From an uncultured Anaeromyxobacter sp. (GTDB lineage: Bacteria; Myxococcota; Myxococcia; Myxococcales; Anaeromyxobacteraceae): a stretch of 64,000 nt of DNA. The translations under genes and the position numbers were made by a program. Of the stretch, positions 1 to 8,401 are shown piece after piece. The notes below the pieces were generated by a model. That model was not told the origin of the DNA. It searched no databases and saw only the letters and a list, made by a program, of their open reading frames with translations. The stretch is from the NCBI GenBank assembly GCA_903874275.1, contig CAIQRS010000146.1, positions 27,962 to 91,961 on the forward strand, read 5' to 3'. Position 1 is the first letter of the stretch; every line of letters begins with the position of its first letter.

Positions 1-615
1 GCGCAGCTCGGCCATGTAGACCCGGACGTAGTGGGATTGCGTGGCGGCGTTGGGGCCCCACACCTCGCGCAGGATCTGGGCGTGGGTGAGCACCTTGCCG
101 GCGTGGCTCGCCAGGAAGGTGAGCAGGCGCCACTCGATGGGGGTGAGGCGCACGGCGCGCCCGTCCACCGTGACCTCCCGTCGCTCCAGGTCCATCCGGA
201 GCGGGCCCGCCTCGAGGATCGGGCTCCCCGGAGCGGCGCCGGCCCGGGCGTGGCGCAGGGCCACCCGGAGGCGGGCCAGGAGCTCCTTGGTTCCGAAGGG
301 CTTCGGCAGGTAGTCGTCGGCGCCGGCGTCGAGCGCGGCCACCTTCTCCTCCTCGCGCCCCCGCGCCGAGAGCACGATCACCGGGACCGAGGACCACTCG
401 CGCACGCGCCGCACCAGGTCGAGCCCATCGCCGTCGGGGAGCCCCAGGTCGAGGAGGATCGCGTCGGGGTGCTCGGCCGCCGCCTCGCGCAGGCCGTCGG
501 CGACGGTCCAGGCCTCCCGGACCCGGTATCCCTCCGCGCCCAGCGAGGCGCGCAGGAACCGGCGCATCTGGGGCTCGTCCTCCACGACCAGCACGAGGTC
601 CTTGGCGTCGTCCAC
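1..615 (-). CDS. kdpE: KdpE-type response regulator (3' end beyond window)
   Basis: OmpR/PhoB-family transcriptional regulator of a two-component pair. The 205 visible residues hold a complete receiver domain (acidic pair at Glu12/Asp13, phosphoacceptor Asp56 in LLDLGLPDG, the switch Lys in PKPFG) and most of a winged-helix DNA-binding domain (residues about 130-205, with LTPIEWRLL and LTHAQILREVWG). The KdpE assignment rests on close sequence style and on the KdpD-like kinase immediately upstream. The start is GTG at 615, with AAAGGA just before it overlapping the kinase stop, so the two are likely translationally coupled. About 20-25 residues of the C-terminus lie outside the window. KdpE classically controls the KdpFABC potassium pump; no kdpFABC is visible here, so the target is unproven. 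Confidence 0.88.
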   Translation of the reverse strand, partial: MDDAKDLVLVVEDEPQMRRFLRASLGAEGYRVREAWTVADGLREAAAEHPDAILLDLGLPDGDGLDLVRRVREWSSVPVIVLSARGREEEKVAALDAGADDYLPKPFGTKELLARLRVALRHARAGAAPGSPILEAGPLRMDLERREVTVDGRAVRLTPIEWRLLTFLASHAGKVLTHAQILREVWGPNAATQSHYVRVYMAELR

Positions 616-625
616 GGATTGTCCT

Positions 626-1726
626 TTACCGGGTTCCGCCCGGATCGCCATCCGGCTCGGGTGGGACGGTGGGGGAGGCGCCGCCGCCGGGGAGGAGGAG
701 CCGGAACGACGCCCCGCCCCCGGTCCGGGCGGTGGCCCGCAGAGTCCCGCCATGCACCTCCGCGATGGCCCGGGCGATGGCGAGCCCCAGCCCCGCCCCC
801 TGGCCGGTGGCACGCCCGCCCCGGTGGAAGCGCTCGAAGACGCGCTCCTCGTCGCCAGCCGGGATCCCCGGCCCACCGTCGGAGACCTCGAGGTGGAGCC
901 CGGCCGGTCCGCCGCTGGCCCGGACCAGGACCTCGGTCCCGGGCGGCGTGTGGCGCGCCGCGTTCTCGAGCAGGTTCACCAGGAGTTGTTCCACCAGGAC
1001 CGGGTCCACCGAGACGAGCTCCGGCGCCGCCGGGATCTCGGTCCGGACGCGGTGCCGGGAGAGCAGGGTCTCCGTCCGCGACAGGGCCGCGCCGACCAGC
1101 TCGTCCACCGGGACCCACTCCCGCCGCGCCACGACCGCGCCGGCGGCGAGCCGGGTCATGTCGAGGAGGTTCTTCACCATCCGCTCCATCCGCTCGGACT
1201 CGTCGCAGATGGCCTCGACGAGCTCGCGCCGGGTGCCCTCGTCCACGACCTGGTCGCGCAGCGTGGTGGCCGCCCCGGTGATGGCGGCCAGCGGCGTGCG
1301 CAGGTCGTGGGAGACCGAGGAGAGCAGGGTGCCCCGCAGCGCCTCCGACTCGGCGCGCACCGCGGCGTCGCGGGCCCGGTCGGCCAGCGAGCTCACCAGC
1401 AGGCCGATGCCGAACATCATGCCGAAGGTGAAGAGGTACCGGAGATCGGCCACGTCCAGGGTGTGGACGGGAGGGACGAAGAACCAGTCGTAGGCCAGCA
1501 CGCCCACGGCCGCCGAGGCGACGGCCGGTCCGCGTCCCAGGTAGACCGCCGAGACCAGGACCGCGACCACGTAGAGCATCTCGAGGTCCGGCACGTCGAG
1601 CACCGCGCGACCGGCCGCGCCGATGGCGGTGGTCCCGACGACGAGCGCCACCGCCCCGGCGTAGGCGGCCCAGCCTGATCGGCGCCGGTGGCGGCCCCGG
1701 GTCACGGTCGTGGAGGGTCGGATCAC
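626..1726 (-). CDS. KdpD-like sensor histidine kinase lacking the N-terminal KdpD/Usp sensor
   Basis: Membrane histidine kinase paired with the KdpE-type regulator. Residues about 19-115 form the four closely spaced membrane segments of the DUF4118 region of KdpD. A HisKA domain follows with His140 in SVSHDLRTPL, then an HATPase with the N box (LLVNLLENAARH), G1 (DGGPGIP) and G2 (GAGLGLA). At 366 residues it is less than half the length of classical KdpD (about 890): the cytoplasmic N-terminal KdpD domain and the UspA-like domain are missing. The start is GTG at 1726; no in-frame extension could supply the missing domains because pyk ends 44 bp upstream. It may be a stand-alone C-terminal KdpD that receives input from a separate sensor protein, or a kinase with a new signal. 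Confidence 0.87.
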   Translation of the reverse strand: MIRPSTTVTRGRHRRRSGWAAYAGAVALVVGTTAIGAAGRAVLDVPDLEMLYVVAVLVSAVYLGRGPAVASAAVGVLAYDWFFVPPVHTLDVADLRYLFTFGMMFGIGLLVSSLADRARDAAVRAESEALRGTLLSSVSHDLRTPLAAITGAATTLRDQVVDEGTRRELVEAICDESERMERMVKNLLDMTRLAAGAVVARREWVPVDELVGAALSRTETLLSRHRVRTEIPAAPELVSVDPVLVEQLLVNLLENAARHTPPGTEVLVRASGGPAGLHLEVSDGGPGIPAGDEERVFERFHRGGRATGQGAGLGLAIARAIAEVHGGTLRATARTGGGASFRLLLPGGGASPTVPPEPDGDPGGTR

Positions 1727-1770
1727 CCGGACATGAGACTCCGTGCCCCGCGCCAGTCAAGGAAGGGTTC

Positions 1771-3270
1771 CTACAACCCGCCCGAGACGGAGAGCGCCCG
1801 GAGGGTGGCGGTCTTCTTGTTCTGGTGCGACTCCATCCGGCGCAGGATGCCGTCGAGGAGGGCGATGGCGTCGAGGATGTGCGGCCCCTTGTTCAGCATG
1901 ACGCACTCGGCGCGCTCCGCCATGGCCGCGTCGGTGATCTCGGCACGCGTGGGGAGTCCCTTGCGGGCGAGACGGTCGAGGACCTGGGTCGCCCAGATGA
2001 CCGGGACGTGCGCCGCCTCGCAGAGCCAGAGAATCTCCTCCTGGACCTCGGCGAGCCGCTCGTATCCGCACTCGACCGCCATGTCGCCGCGCGCGATGAG
2101 GACGCCGAAGGGGCGCGTCTCCACGCCCTGGAGGAGGAGGCGCGGCAGGTTGGAGAAGCCCCGCCGGGTCTCGATCTTGAGGACCAGGCCGAGACGGTCG
2201 GCGCCGAGGCGGCGGAGCTCGGCGTCGAGCTCGGCGACGTCGCCCGGCCGCTCGGCGAACGAGAGGGCGACGATGTCGGCGAGCCGCGCGACCGACTGGA
2301 GATCGGTCCGGTCCTTGGGGGTGAGGGCCGGCAGGTCGAGGTGGCTGTCGGGGAGGTTGATTCCCCGATCGGCGCGGACGGCGGAGCCCCCCGGCCTGGC
2401 CTGCGTGATGCGGACCCGGGCGGCCAGGTGGTCGACCGACTCGATCCGGCCGCCGATCTTTCCGTCGTCGATGAAGAGGCGATCGCCCGGCTCGATCTGG
2501 TCGAGCACCTGGGGGAGCGAGCAGGCGACGTGCGCCGGGGTCGGCTCGCCGTCCGGGCAGACCCCGGAAGGAGCCCCCGGCTCTCCAGCGCGGGTCACGA
2601 GCAGGATGTCGCCCGGCCGGACCACGATCTCCCCGTCGCAAGGGCCGGTGCGCAGCTTGGGCCCCCCCAGGTCCATCTGGACGAAGCACGGCTGGCCGAC
2701 CGCCTCCGCCGCGTCGCGAACGGTGGCCACCATCCGTCCCCAGGCGTCGGCGTCGTCGTGGGCGCAGTTGATCCGCGCCACGTTCATCCCGCGCTCGACG
2801 AGGGAGCGGACGAGGAGGATGTCTCCCGCCACCTCGCCGGGCAGCGTGACCATGATGCGGACGCGGCGGCCGAGCGGCACGGGGCCCAGGAGCGCGCTGG
2901 TGTTGCGGGCGAGGAGCGCGGCGCCGGCGTCGAACCCGGGAGCCTCCCTGGAGCAGGGCCAGGGCTCCAGGCTGCCGGTCAACGCCCCCAGCGCGTGCAG
3001 GACGACGTCGACGGCGTAGAGGGCATGCGACTCGGCGCGGCCCAGGGAGGAGAGCCCGAGGCGGGCCAGGTCCTCCTGGAGTGGCCGGAGGTCCTGGCCC
3101 CGCAGCGCGAGGTAGTGGAGGAAGTTGCGGACGCTCGGGGCGCGATCCGGGGCCCGACCGGACAGGAGAGCAGAGTGGCGCTGCTCGGCGACGAGGAGAT
3201 CGCAACGGAGGGCCCGGAGCTGCTCGGCGCAGCGTCTGGCCAGGAGGTGGGCCTCGGTATCGGAGAGCAT
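1771..3270 (-). CDS. Pyruvate kinase-like enzyme, potassium-independent type, with N-terminal extension
   Basis: Predicted to transfer phosphate from phosphoenolpyruvate to ADP. Residues about 135-480 follow the pyruvate kinase barrel: MNVARINCAH (active-site Arg and Asn), DLGGPKLRTG, LVLKIETRRG (catalytic Lys and metal-binding Glu), IARGDMAVE (metal-binding Asp), VIWATQVLD and PTRAEITDAAMA. In rabbit numbering, position 117 is Lys and 113 is Leu; this combination marks potassium-independent pyruvate kinases. Ser77 is also Ala. Odd features are a helical N-terminal extension of about 130 residues and loss of the usual C-terminal regulatory domain, the chain ending soon after MLNKGPHILDAI where normal enzymes have MLSGETA. 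Total 499 residues. It could be a true glycolytic enzyme or a specialised paralogue. Confidence 0.75.
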   Translation of the reverse strand: MLSDTEAHLLARRCAEQLRALRCDLLVAEQRHSALLSGRAPDRAPSVRNFLHYLALRGQDLRPLQEDLARLGLSSLGRAESHALYAVDVVLHALGALTGSLEPWPCSREAPGFDAGAALLARNTSALLGPVPLGRRVRIMVTLPGEVAGDILLVRSLVERGMNVARINCAHDDADAWGRMVATVRDAAEAVGQPCFVQMDLGGPKLRTGPCDGEIVVRPGDILLVTRAGEPGAPSGVCPDGEPTPAHVACSLPQVLDQIEPGDRLFIDDGKIGGRIESVDHLAARVRITQARPGGSAVRADRGINLPDSHLDLPALTPKDRTDLQSVARLADIVALSFAERPGDVAELDAELRRLGADRLGLVLKIETRRGFSNLPRLLLQGVETRPFGVLIARGDMAVECGYERLAEVQEEILWLCEAAHVPVIWATQVLDRLARKGLPTRAEITDAAMAERAECVMLNKGPHILDAIALLDGILRRMESHQNKKTATLRALSVSGGL

Positions 3271-3325
3271 CGGCGATCCCTTATCCCGCCCGTGTGTCGT
3301 CCTCGTGGCGGGCGAGGCCGCCGGA

Positions 3326-3360
3326 CGACGACCGCCCCGGGGCGCCCCGGGCGGCCGTCG
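3326..3360 (-). terminator. GC-rich hairpin downstream of the 3377-4927 phosphatase gene
   Basis: Two nearly perfect arms (3326-3343 and 3344-3360) can form a long stem of about 16 pairs with one mismatch and one bulge. It sits just past the minus-strand stop at 3377 and before the next gene start at 3270. No clear T-tract, so a role in termination or mRNA 3' stability is inferred. Confidence 0.45.
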
Positions 3361-3376
3361 CGCGACGTTCCGTTCG

Positions 3377-4927
3377 CTACTCGTCCTGCGCCTCTCCGCC
3401 GCGGTGGCCGCGGGGAGCCGAGCGGGGCGCCGACAGCGTGAACCGGTCGAAGACGGAGCCCACCGACATCGGGAAGGAGACCTTCGCCAGGTGGTCGCGG
3501 CAGGCCTGGACCCGGTCCGCGCCCCAGCTGGGCTCGACGTCGGGGCCGCTCGCGACGAAGGCCTCGGCGGTCATCCCCCGCCGCGGGTCGGTCGAGACCA
3601 CGACGAAGGACCGGAAGCAGTTCTCCTCGAAGTCCGGGGCGATGCCCAGGTTCGGGGAGACCGGCGGATCGGCTGGCGACCAGTAGTTCGTCCCCAGGGA
3701 GGCGGCCTCGATGTAGTGGACGCCCTTCACCGCGTAGCGCTCGTAGACGTGCGAGTGGCCGAAGCTCACGCCGTTCACGCCGTAGTACTGGTAGAGGGGC
3801 ATGAGGTCGAGGGTCAGGTCGTCACGCGGGTAGGTCACCTTCCCGGCGGCGTCGATCACGGGCTGGGTGAACGGAACGGCGACGTCGCTGCGCCGGTTCA
3901 GCATGTGCCAGTGCTGCGTCACCCAGATGTAGCGGCCGGCGCCGTGGGCCCGGGCCAGGTCGAAGGCCAGCCAGTCGTGCTGCGGGCTGCCCGCCTGGAT
4001 GCCGTCGAGCAGCAGCCAGCCCGGTGGGTCGTAGGCGTCCCACCCGAAGGCGCGGAAGAGCGAGAGCGACGCGACGTGGACGTCGCCGAAGTCGGCCCCG
4101 TACCAGTGCTTCCCGCCGGCGTAGGGCTGCTGCTCGGGGTAGAGCGGCCGGAAGAGCTGCTCGTAGATGCCGAGGGAGATCTCCCGGAGGTCCACGAGGT
4201 CCTTCCGCGACAGGCGCTCCTGGCCGTCCACCTCGTGGTTGCCGGGAGCCGGGTAGATGGGGGTGTACTGCAGGAGGCGCGCCCCGTCGGTGGTCTGCTG
4301 CATCTCCTCGAACCAGCGCAGCCCGTCGGGGTTGTTCGCGACCCCCCTGGTCTTGAACCACTCGTCGGCCTTGTACGGGGTGTTCTGGAGATCTCCGCTG
4401 TAAACGATGAAGTCCGCCCCCTGCTTGCCGGCGAGCACCAGCGTGGCCGGTCCCTGGCTCTTCAGCTGGAGGTCGGAGAGGAGGAGGAACTTCACCGGCT
4501 CACCGCGGCGCGGGGCGGTCCGGAAGTCGTAGCCGGCGCCGACGAAGCGCCCGGCGGGTGTCTCGGTGACCACCCGGTAAAAGTAGCGGGTGCCCGGCTC
4601 GAGGTCGTCGAGGTGAGCCACCTGCTGGTAGGCCCGGAACGGGACCGGGTAGGAGCGGGAGACCGCGTCCCACTGCCGGAGGCCGGTGATCTCGTGGGTG
4701 CGCGTCTCGGCGACGCGACCGTAGGTGGGGCCGAGCCCGTACTCCACCCAGGAACGGGTCCCTGGCTCGGAGGTGAGCCAGAGGACGTTCATGGACCGGG
4801 ACGGGCGCGGGGCCACCAGGTACGGCTCGGTGTACGTCACCGGCCAGTGGAGCGGCGTGGCCGCCAGGGTGGGCGCAGCTGCCGCGAGGGCCGCGGCTGC
4901 CAGGATGGTGGAGAGGATTCGCTTCAT
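3377..4927 (-). CDS. Secreted purple-acid-phosphatase-like metallophosphoesterase
   Basis: Predicted exported phosphomonoesterase releasing phosphate from organic esters in the periplasm or outside. The start is ATG 4927, because GGAGGT lies 7 bases upstream and MKRILSTIL with an Ala-rich stretch ending LAA makes a good Sec signal peptide; an earlier in-frame ATG at 5041 would bury it. Residues about 26-140 are a fibronectin-type N-terminal domain of the purple acid phosphatase kind; about 145-500 are the dinuclear-metal domain with SDLQ (Asp152), YSGDLQ (Asp178), PGNHE (Asn229-His230), TQHWH and GHSHVYERY. 516 residues. It is divergent from phoA and clustered with two other phosphatases. No convincing Pho box was found on its own strand. 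Confidence 0.85.
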   Translation of the reverse strand: MKRILSTILAAAALAAAAPTLAATPLHWPVTYTEPYLVAPRPSRSMNVLWLTSEPGTRSWVEYGLGPTYGRVAETRTHEITGLRQWDAVSRSYPVPFRAYQQVAHLDDLEPGTRYFYRVVTETPAGRFVGAGYDFRTAPRRGEPVKFLLLSDLQLKSQGPATLVLAGKQGADFIVYSGDLQNTPYKADEWFKTRGVANNPDGLRWFEEMQQTTDGARLLQYTPIYPAPGNHEVDGQERLSRKDLVDLREISLGIYEQLFRPLYPEQQPYAGGKHWYGADFGDVHVASLSLFRAFGWDAYDPPGWLLLDGIQAGSPQHDWLAFDLARAHGAGRYIWVTQHWHMLNRRSDVAVPFTQPVIDAAGKVTYPRDDLTLDLMPLYQYYGVNGVSFGHSHVYERYAVKGVHYIEAASLGTNYWSPADPPVSPNLGIAPDFEENCFRSFVVVSTDPRRGMTAEAFVASGPDVEPSWGADRVQACRDHLAKVSFPMSVGSVFDRFTLSAPRSAPRGHRGGEAQDE

Positions 4928-5158
4928 GTGCAGACCTCCGGAATGGCGCGCCCGGGAGGGAGCGCGCCGGGGATGGGTGTTGCTACGGGTGAAGGTCGCA
5001 TCCTCGTCGCCGAAGGTGGCGCGCGACGTCCGGAGTCGCAAACAGTTCGTGTCGCTCCCCCGGTCCGTCGGTCAATTGTTACCGTGGGTGAAGTAGACCG
5101 GGAACATCCATGAATGAACCCTCATCCGTATCCCCGCCGCCGCAGATCGGCCACGGAG

Positions 5159-5176
5159 CGTCACGTACACTTCACC
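5159..5176 (+). promoter_or_regulatory. Pho-box-like tandem repeat upstream of phoA
   Basis: CGTCACG-TACA-CTTCACC: two 7-bp half-sites separated by 4 bp, so TCAC recurs at exactly 11 bp (5161 and 5172). This is the geometry of PhoB-binding Pho boxes, although the half-site differs from the enteric CTGTCAT. It lies 87 bp before the chosen phoA start. The same arrangement precedes the genes at 13541, 22594 and 49163. The site would lie inside the coding region if phoA began at the in-frame ATG 5110, which favours the start at 5263. Confidence 0.55.
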
Positions 5177-5262
5177 GCCGTCGGGCCCGGGCCCGCCTAG
5201 GGTTGCGCTCCAACCAAGCGGCGGCATCCAACGACTGCCGCACCAATCCGGGGGTAATCACA

Positions 5263-6462
5263 ATGAGTGAAATCAGCGGCAGGTTCCTGGCAGGGATTCA
5301 CTGGCGGCGGCTGGCGGCGGTCTCGGCGATCGTCCTCGCGTCGGCGTGCGCCTTCACGGCGCGGGCCCAGGGGGCCGGCGAAGGCAAGGCCCGGAACATC
5401 ATCGTCATGGTCCCGGACGGCATGGGGCTCGCCGACGTCACCGCCACCCGCATCCACCGGCACGGCCTGGACGGGATGCTGAGCTTCGAGACCCTGGAGC
5501 ACATCGGCTACCAGAAGACCTACTCGGCCAACAGCGTCATCACCGACTCCGCCCCGGCCGCCTCCGCCTGGGCCTGCGGCGAGAAGTTCAACAACGGCGA
5601 GATCTGCTTCCACGGCGACGGCCGTCCCTTCAAGCCCAGCATCCTCGAGCTGGCGAAGAAGCAGGGGAAGGCCACCGGCCTGGTGGCCACCTCCACCATC
5701 ACCCACGCCACGCCGGCCTCCTTCGGCGCCCACGTGGTCAACCGCAACTGCGAGAACGAGATCGCCCGCCAGTACATCCAGGTGACCCGTCCCGACGTGA
5801 TCCTCGGCAGCGGAGTGAGCAAGTTCCGGTCGGTGGCGGCCGACGCCTGCGGGGCGGTGGGCGACCTCATCCCCGAGGCGCAGGCAAAGGGCTACGCCGT
5901 GGCCTACGACAAGGCCGGGATGGACGCCGCGGTCGCCGGCGGCGGCCGCAAGATCCTCGGCCTCTTCGGCAACGGCGGGACGGTCCCCGAGTACCTCCGC
6001 ACGCCGGCCACCACCGAGCCGCACCTCCCGGAGATGACCACGGCGGCCCTGGAGGTCCTCGGCAAGAGCCGGCACGGCTTCTTCCTCATGGTGGAAGGCT
6101 CCCAGGTCGACTGGGCCAACCACGCCAAGGACTACCCCTACCAGCTGGGCGAGATGCTCGCCTTCGACGACGCCGTGAAGGTCGTCCGCGCCTGGATCGA
6201 CGCCGACGGGGACCGCAGGGAGAACACCCTGCTCATCGTCGTCGCCGACCACGACACCGGCGGCTTCGCCATCAACGGCCCGCAGTCGGCGCTGCTCCAG
6301 GCGGGCGGCACGGTCGAGGCGGGCTGGACGACCGGGAACCACACCGGGGTCGATACGCTCATCTGGAGCGCGGGCCCCGGCAGCAAGGCGCTGACGCGCG
6401 CCATCGACAACACCGAGATCTACGGGGTCATGGTCAAGGCCCTGGGCGACGCGAAGGAATAG
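5263..6462 (+). CDS. phoA: Alkaline phosphatase, secreted
   Basis: Periplasmic or exported alkaline phosphatase hydrolysing phosphomonoesters to supply inorganic phosphate. Family motifs are complete: metal-binding Asp52 in MVPDGMG, nucleophile Ser96 in ITDSAPAASA, the EGSQVDWANH metal-site segment, VADHDTGG and GNHTGVDT. 399 residues, within the family range but shorter than the E. coli enzyme. The start ATG 5263 gives a signal peptide with an Arg-Arg-containing n-region, a hydrophobic core and likely cleavage after TARA; the in-frame ATG at 5110 would add 51 residues before the signal. A Pho-box-like repeat sits 87 bp upstream and a hairpin terminator follows, so the gene appears monocistronic and phosphate-regulated. 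Confidence 0.93.
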   Translation: MSEISGRFLAGIHWRRLAAVSAIVLASACAFTARAQGAGEGKARNIIVMVPDGMGLADVTATRIHRHGLDGMLSFETLEHIGYQKTYSANSVITDSAPAASAWACGEKFNNGEICFHGDGRPFKPSILELAKKQGKATGLVATSTITHATPASFGAHVVNRNCENEIARQYIQVTRPDVILGSGVSKFRSVAADACGAVGDLIPEAQAKGYAVAYDKAGMDAAVAGGGRKILGLFGNGGTVPEYLRTPATTEPHLPEMTTAALEVLGKSRHGFFLMVEGSQVDWANHAKDYPYQLGEMLAFDDAVKVVRAWIDADGDRRENTLLIVVADHDTGGFAINGPQSALLQAGGTVEAGWTTGNHTGVDTLIWSAGPGSKALTRAIDNTEIYGVMVKALGDAKE

Positions 6463-6485
6463 CAGCGGCGTCCCGGCGGACCGAG

Positions 6486-6516
6486 GGGGACCCCGGACGG
6501 GTGTCCGGCGGTCCCC
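6486..6516 (+). terminator. Hairpin terminator after phoA
   Basis: GGGGACC-CCGGAC pairs with GTCCGG-c-GGTCCCC: 13 pairs with one bulged base and a four-base loop, beginning 24 bp after the phoA stop. Only TTC follows, so it is a GC-type terminator without a long T-tract. Confidence 0.6.
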
Positions 6517-6593
6517 TTCGCCGTGAATCGTCGCCGGACCGACCCGGAACGGCCTGGCCGGGTCGGGCAGGATCCGGTCACGGGGAGGCGCGG

Positions 6594-6830
6594 ATGAGCA
6601 ACATCTTCATCGTCGGAGACCAGGTGTTCAACGTCTTCGAAGGCGGATCGGGCTGGCGGATCTCGGTGAACGGGGTCCTCATGGAAGAATCGTACCTGAC
6701 CCGGAGCGACGCCTGGATGGCCGGCGTCGCCGAGGTGGACCGGCTGGCGCGTCACTTCGCCGGACCACGGGAGGAGGGGGACGGCGCCCCGCGAGACGAC
6801 CGTGGGCGCGACGTATCTCACCCGGAGTGA
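6594..6830 (+). CDS. Small hypothetical protein, 78 aa
   Basis: Not firmly recognised. GGGGAGG lies 7 bases before ATG 6594. The 78-residue product starts MSNIFIVGDQVFNVF and contains W(R/K)ISVNG... followed by LTRSDAWMAGVAEVDRLA, a beta-hairpin-then-helix pattern like the small DUF2188-type proteins; the last 20 residues are charged and probably disordered. It has no signal peptide or membrane segment. It lies between the phoA terminator and the next phosphatase gene. Its stop codon overlaps one arm of the GTGACAG/CTGTCAC inverted repeat that lies upstream of 7026. Codon use matches the neighbours, which supports it being real. Confidence 0.6.
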   Translation: MSNIFIVGDQVFNVFEGGSGWRISVNGVLMEESYLTRSDAWMAGVAEVDRLARHFAGPREEGDGAPRDDRGRDVSHPE

Positions 6831-6861
6831 CAGGCGAAGACGGCCGCGGGCAAGCTGTCAC
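6827..6861. promoter_or_regulatory. Inverted repeat GTGACAG ... CTGTCAC upstream of the 7026 phosphatase
   Basis: Perfect 7-bp inverted arms at 6827-6833 and 6855-6861, separated by 21 bp, 165 bp before the start at 7026. Each arm equals the strong enteric PhoB half-site sequence but the arrangement is inverted rather than tandem. It could be an operator or chance. Confidence 0.25.
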
Positions 6862-7025
6862 CGGAACGGCGAGGAGCGGACCCGGACCGTCCCCGGGATC
6901 GCAACACGGCGTCGGTAGTGTCCAGACGCGTCCCGCTCCGGGGCGCCGGACCCTGCGATGGATCTCCTGCCGCCCTTCGCCGGTGAACCGCCCTCCCGCC
7001 CGCGGCAGGACCGACGGAGAACCAA

Positions 7026-8153
7026 GTGAACCGAGAGAGAAGACTCTTCATCCCCATCCTGGGCGCCATGCTGCTCGCCGCCCTGGCCCCCGCCTCGTCC
7101 GCCGCCGCGCAGGAGCGCGGAGACCTGGACGAGGCGCACCGCCTGCCTCGCTTCGACCGCGCCGGGCAGCTCAAGATCGTCCAGTTCACCGACACCCAGG
7201 ACGGGCCGAACACCGATCCCCGCACCGTGGCCCTCATCCGCGCCGTGCTCGACGATCAGAAGCCCGACCTGGTGGTCTTCACCGGCGACCAGCTCACCAG
7301 CGCGAGCAGGACGCCCGACGACGTGCGCAAGGCCATCGACAACATCGTGCGCCCGGTGGACGAGCGGCGCATCCCCTGGCTGGTGGCCTTCGGGAACCAC
7401 GACGAGGACCACACCCCGAGGAGCGGGCTGGACGAGGCGTCGATGCTCCGGATCTACATGTCCTACCCGTACAACGTGAACCGGGTCGGTCCCGAGGGCA
7501 TCACCGGCACGGGCAACATGAACCTGCTCGTCCGCGGGCACCACTCCGACGCCCCCGTGTTCGCCGTCTGGGCGATCGACTCCGGCCGCTACGCGCCCGC
7601 CAAGATCGCCGGGCAGGTCCTCGACGAGGACGCCCTGCTCGGGTGGGGCTGGATGCCGACCTGGGACTGGATCAAGCACGACCAGGTGAACTGGTACACG
7701 CGCACCTCGGAGAAGCTGGAGCGGGAGCACGGCCGCAAGGTCCCGTCGCTCATGTTCTTCCACATCCCGCTGCACGAGTTCCGCACCATGTACGACAACG
7801 ACGCCTACAAGCGCGCCCACCCCGAGCTCGGGCTCGTTCCCCAGCACGGCGTGGTCGGCGAGCGGAACGAGGACGAGTGCCCGGGACCGTTCAACAGCGG
7901 GCTCTTCGCCGCCGCGCTCGAGCGCGGTGACGTGAAGGGCATCTTCGTCGGCCACGACCACGTGAACGACTACGTGGGCAACTACTTCGGGATCCTGCTC
8001 GGCTACTCGGCCAACAGCGGATTCGCCACCTATGGCCTGGGCGGCCCGGAGAACCACCGCATGCGCGGGGCCCGGGTCTTCCAGGTCGACGAGCGGGACC
8101 CCGCCAAGGTGGTCACGCGCATGGTCCGTGCGATCGACTACGGCATCCAGTAG
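7026..8153 (+). CDS. Secreted calcineurin-like metallophosphoesterase
   Basis: Exported phosphatase of the DCR2/Sia1-like metallophosphatase group. The GTG start at 7026 is preceded by GGAGAA and yields an n-region MNRERR, a hydrophobic core and cleavage near SAAAQ. Metal-site motifs are in order: FTDTQDG, FTGDQL, FGNHDED, FFHIPLHE and FVGHDHVNDY. 375 residues. It is the third phosphatase in 5 kb, distinct from the 3377-4927 protein: no fibronectin domain and a different subfamily. Substrate unknown; a phosphomonoester or phosphodiester is likely. A strong hairpin follows the stop. No direct-repeat Pho box was found, but see the inverted repeat at 6827-6861. Confidence 0.86.
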   Translation: MNRERRLFIPILGAMLLAALAPASSAAAQERGDLDEAHRLPRFDRAGQLKIVQFTDTQDGPNTDPRTVALIRAVLDDQKPDLVVFTGDQLTSASRTPDDVRKAIDNIVRPVDERRIPWLVAFGNHDEDHTPRSGLDEASMLRIYMSYPYNVNRVGPEGITGTGNMNLLVRGHHSDAPVFAVWAIDSGRYAPAKIAGQVLDEDALLGWGWMPTWDWIKHDQVNWYTRTSEKLEREHGRKVPSLMFFHIPLHEFRTMYDNDAYKRAHPELGLVPQHGVVGERNEDECPGPFNSGLFAAALERGDVKGIFVGHDHVNDYVGNYFGILLGYSANSGFATYGLGGPENHRMRGARVFQVDERDPAKVVTRMVRAIDYGIQ

Positions 8154-8160
8154 CCATTCC

Positions 8161-8196
8161 GGCCCGCTGGCGCCCTTCGCGGGGCGTCGGCGGGCC
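8161..8196 (+). terminator. Hairpin terminator after the 7026 phosphatase
   Basis: GGCCCGC at 8161 pairs with GCGGGCC ending at 8196, and the inner part closes through G-T wobbles and CGCCC/GGGCG around a short TTCGC loop. It starts 8 bp after the stop codon. The rest of the 248-bp gap up to 8402 shows no further gene. Confidence 0.6.
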
Positions 8197-8401
8197 TCCC
8201 GGTTCGCTGGGGCGGAGCGCGAGACCCGGGTTCGGGCCGACTCCCCGCTCCTGCTCCGAAAGCTCCCGAAACCATTGACGTTTCTCCTGGCCTCCCCGGT
8301 GCAGATGTGGCCAACGCACCGGTGCAGCGGCCGAGGATCCCGTTATATCCAGGAGTGGTCAGCCGTCGCAGAAGCACCCACCAGCCCCAGGTCGTCACGC
8401 C

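Noticed and set aside
4980..5100. GGGTGAAG motifs as a Pho box for the 4927 gene
   Set aside because: The two copies are about 100 bp apart and neither has a second half-site at 11 bp on the correct strand.
5110..5262. Longer phoA start at ATG 5110
   Set aside because: It would put 51 residues ahead of a clear signal peptide and place the Pho-like box inside the coding region.
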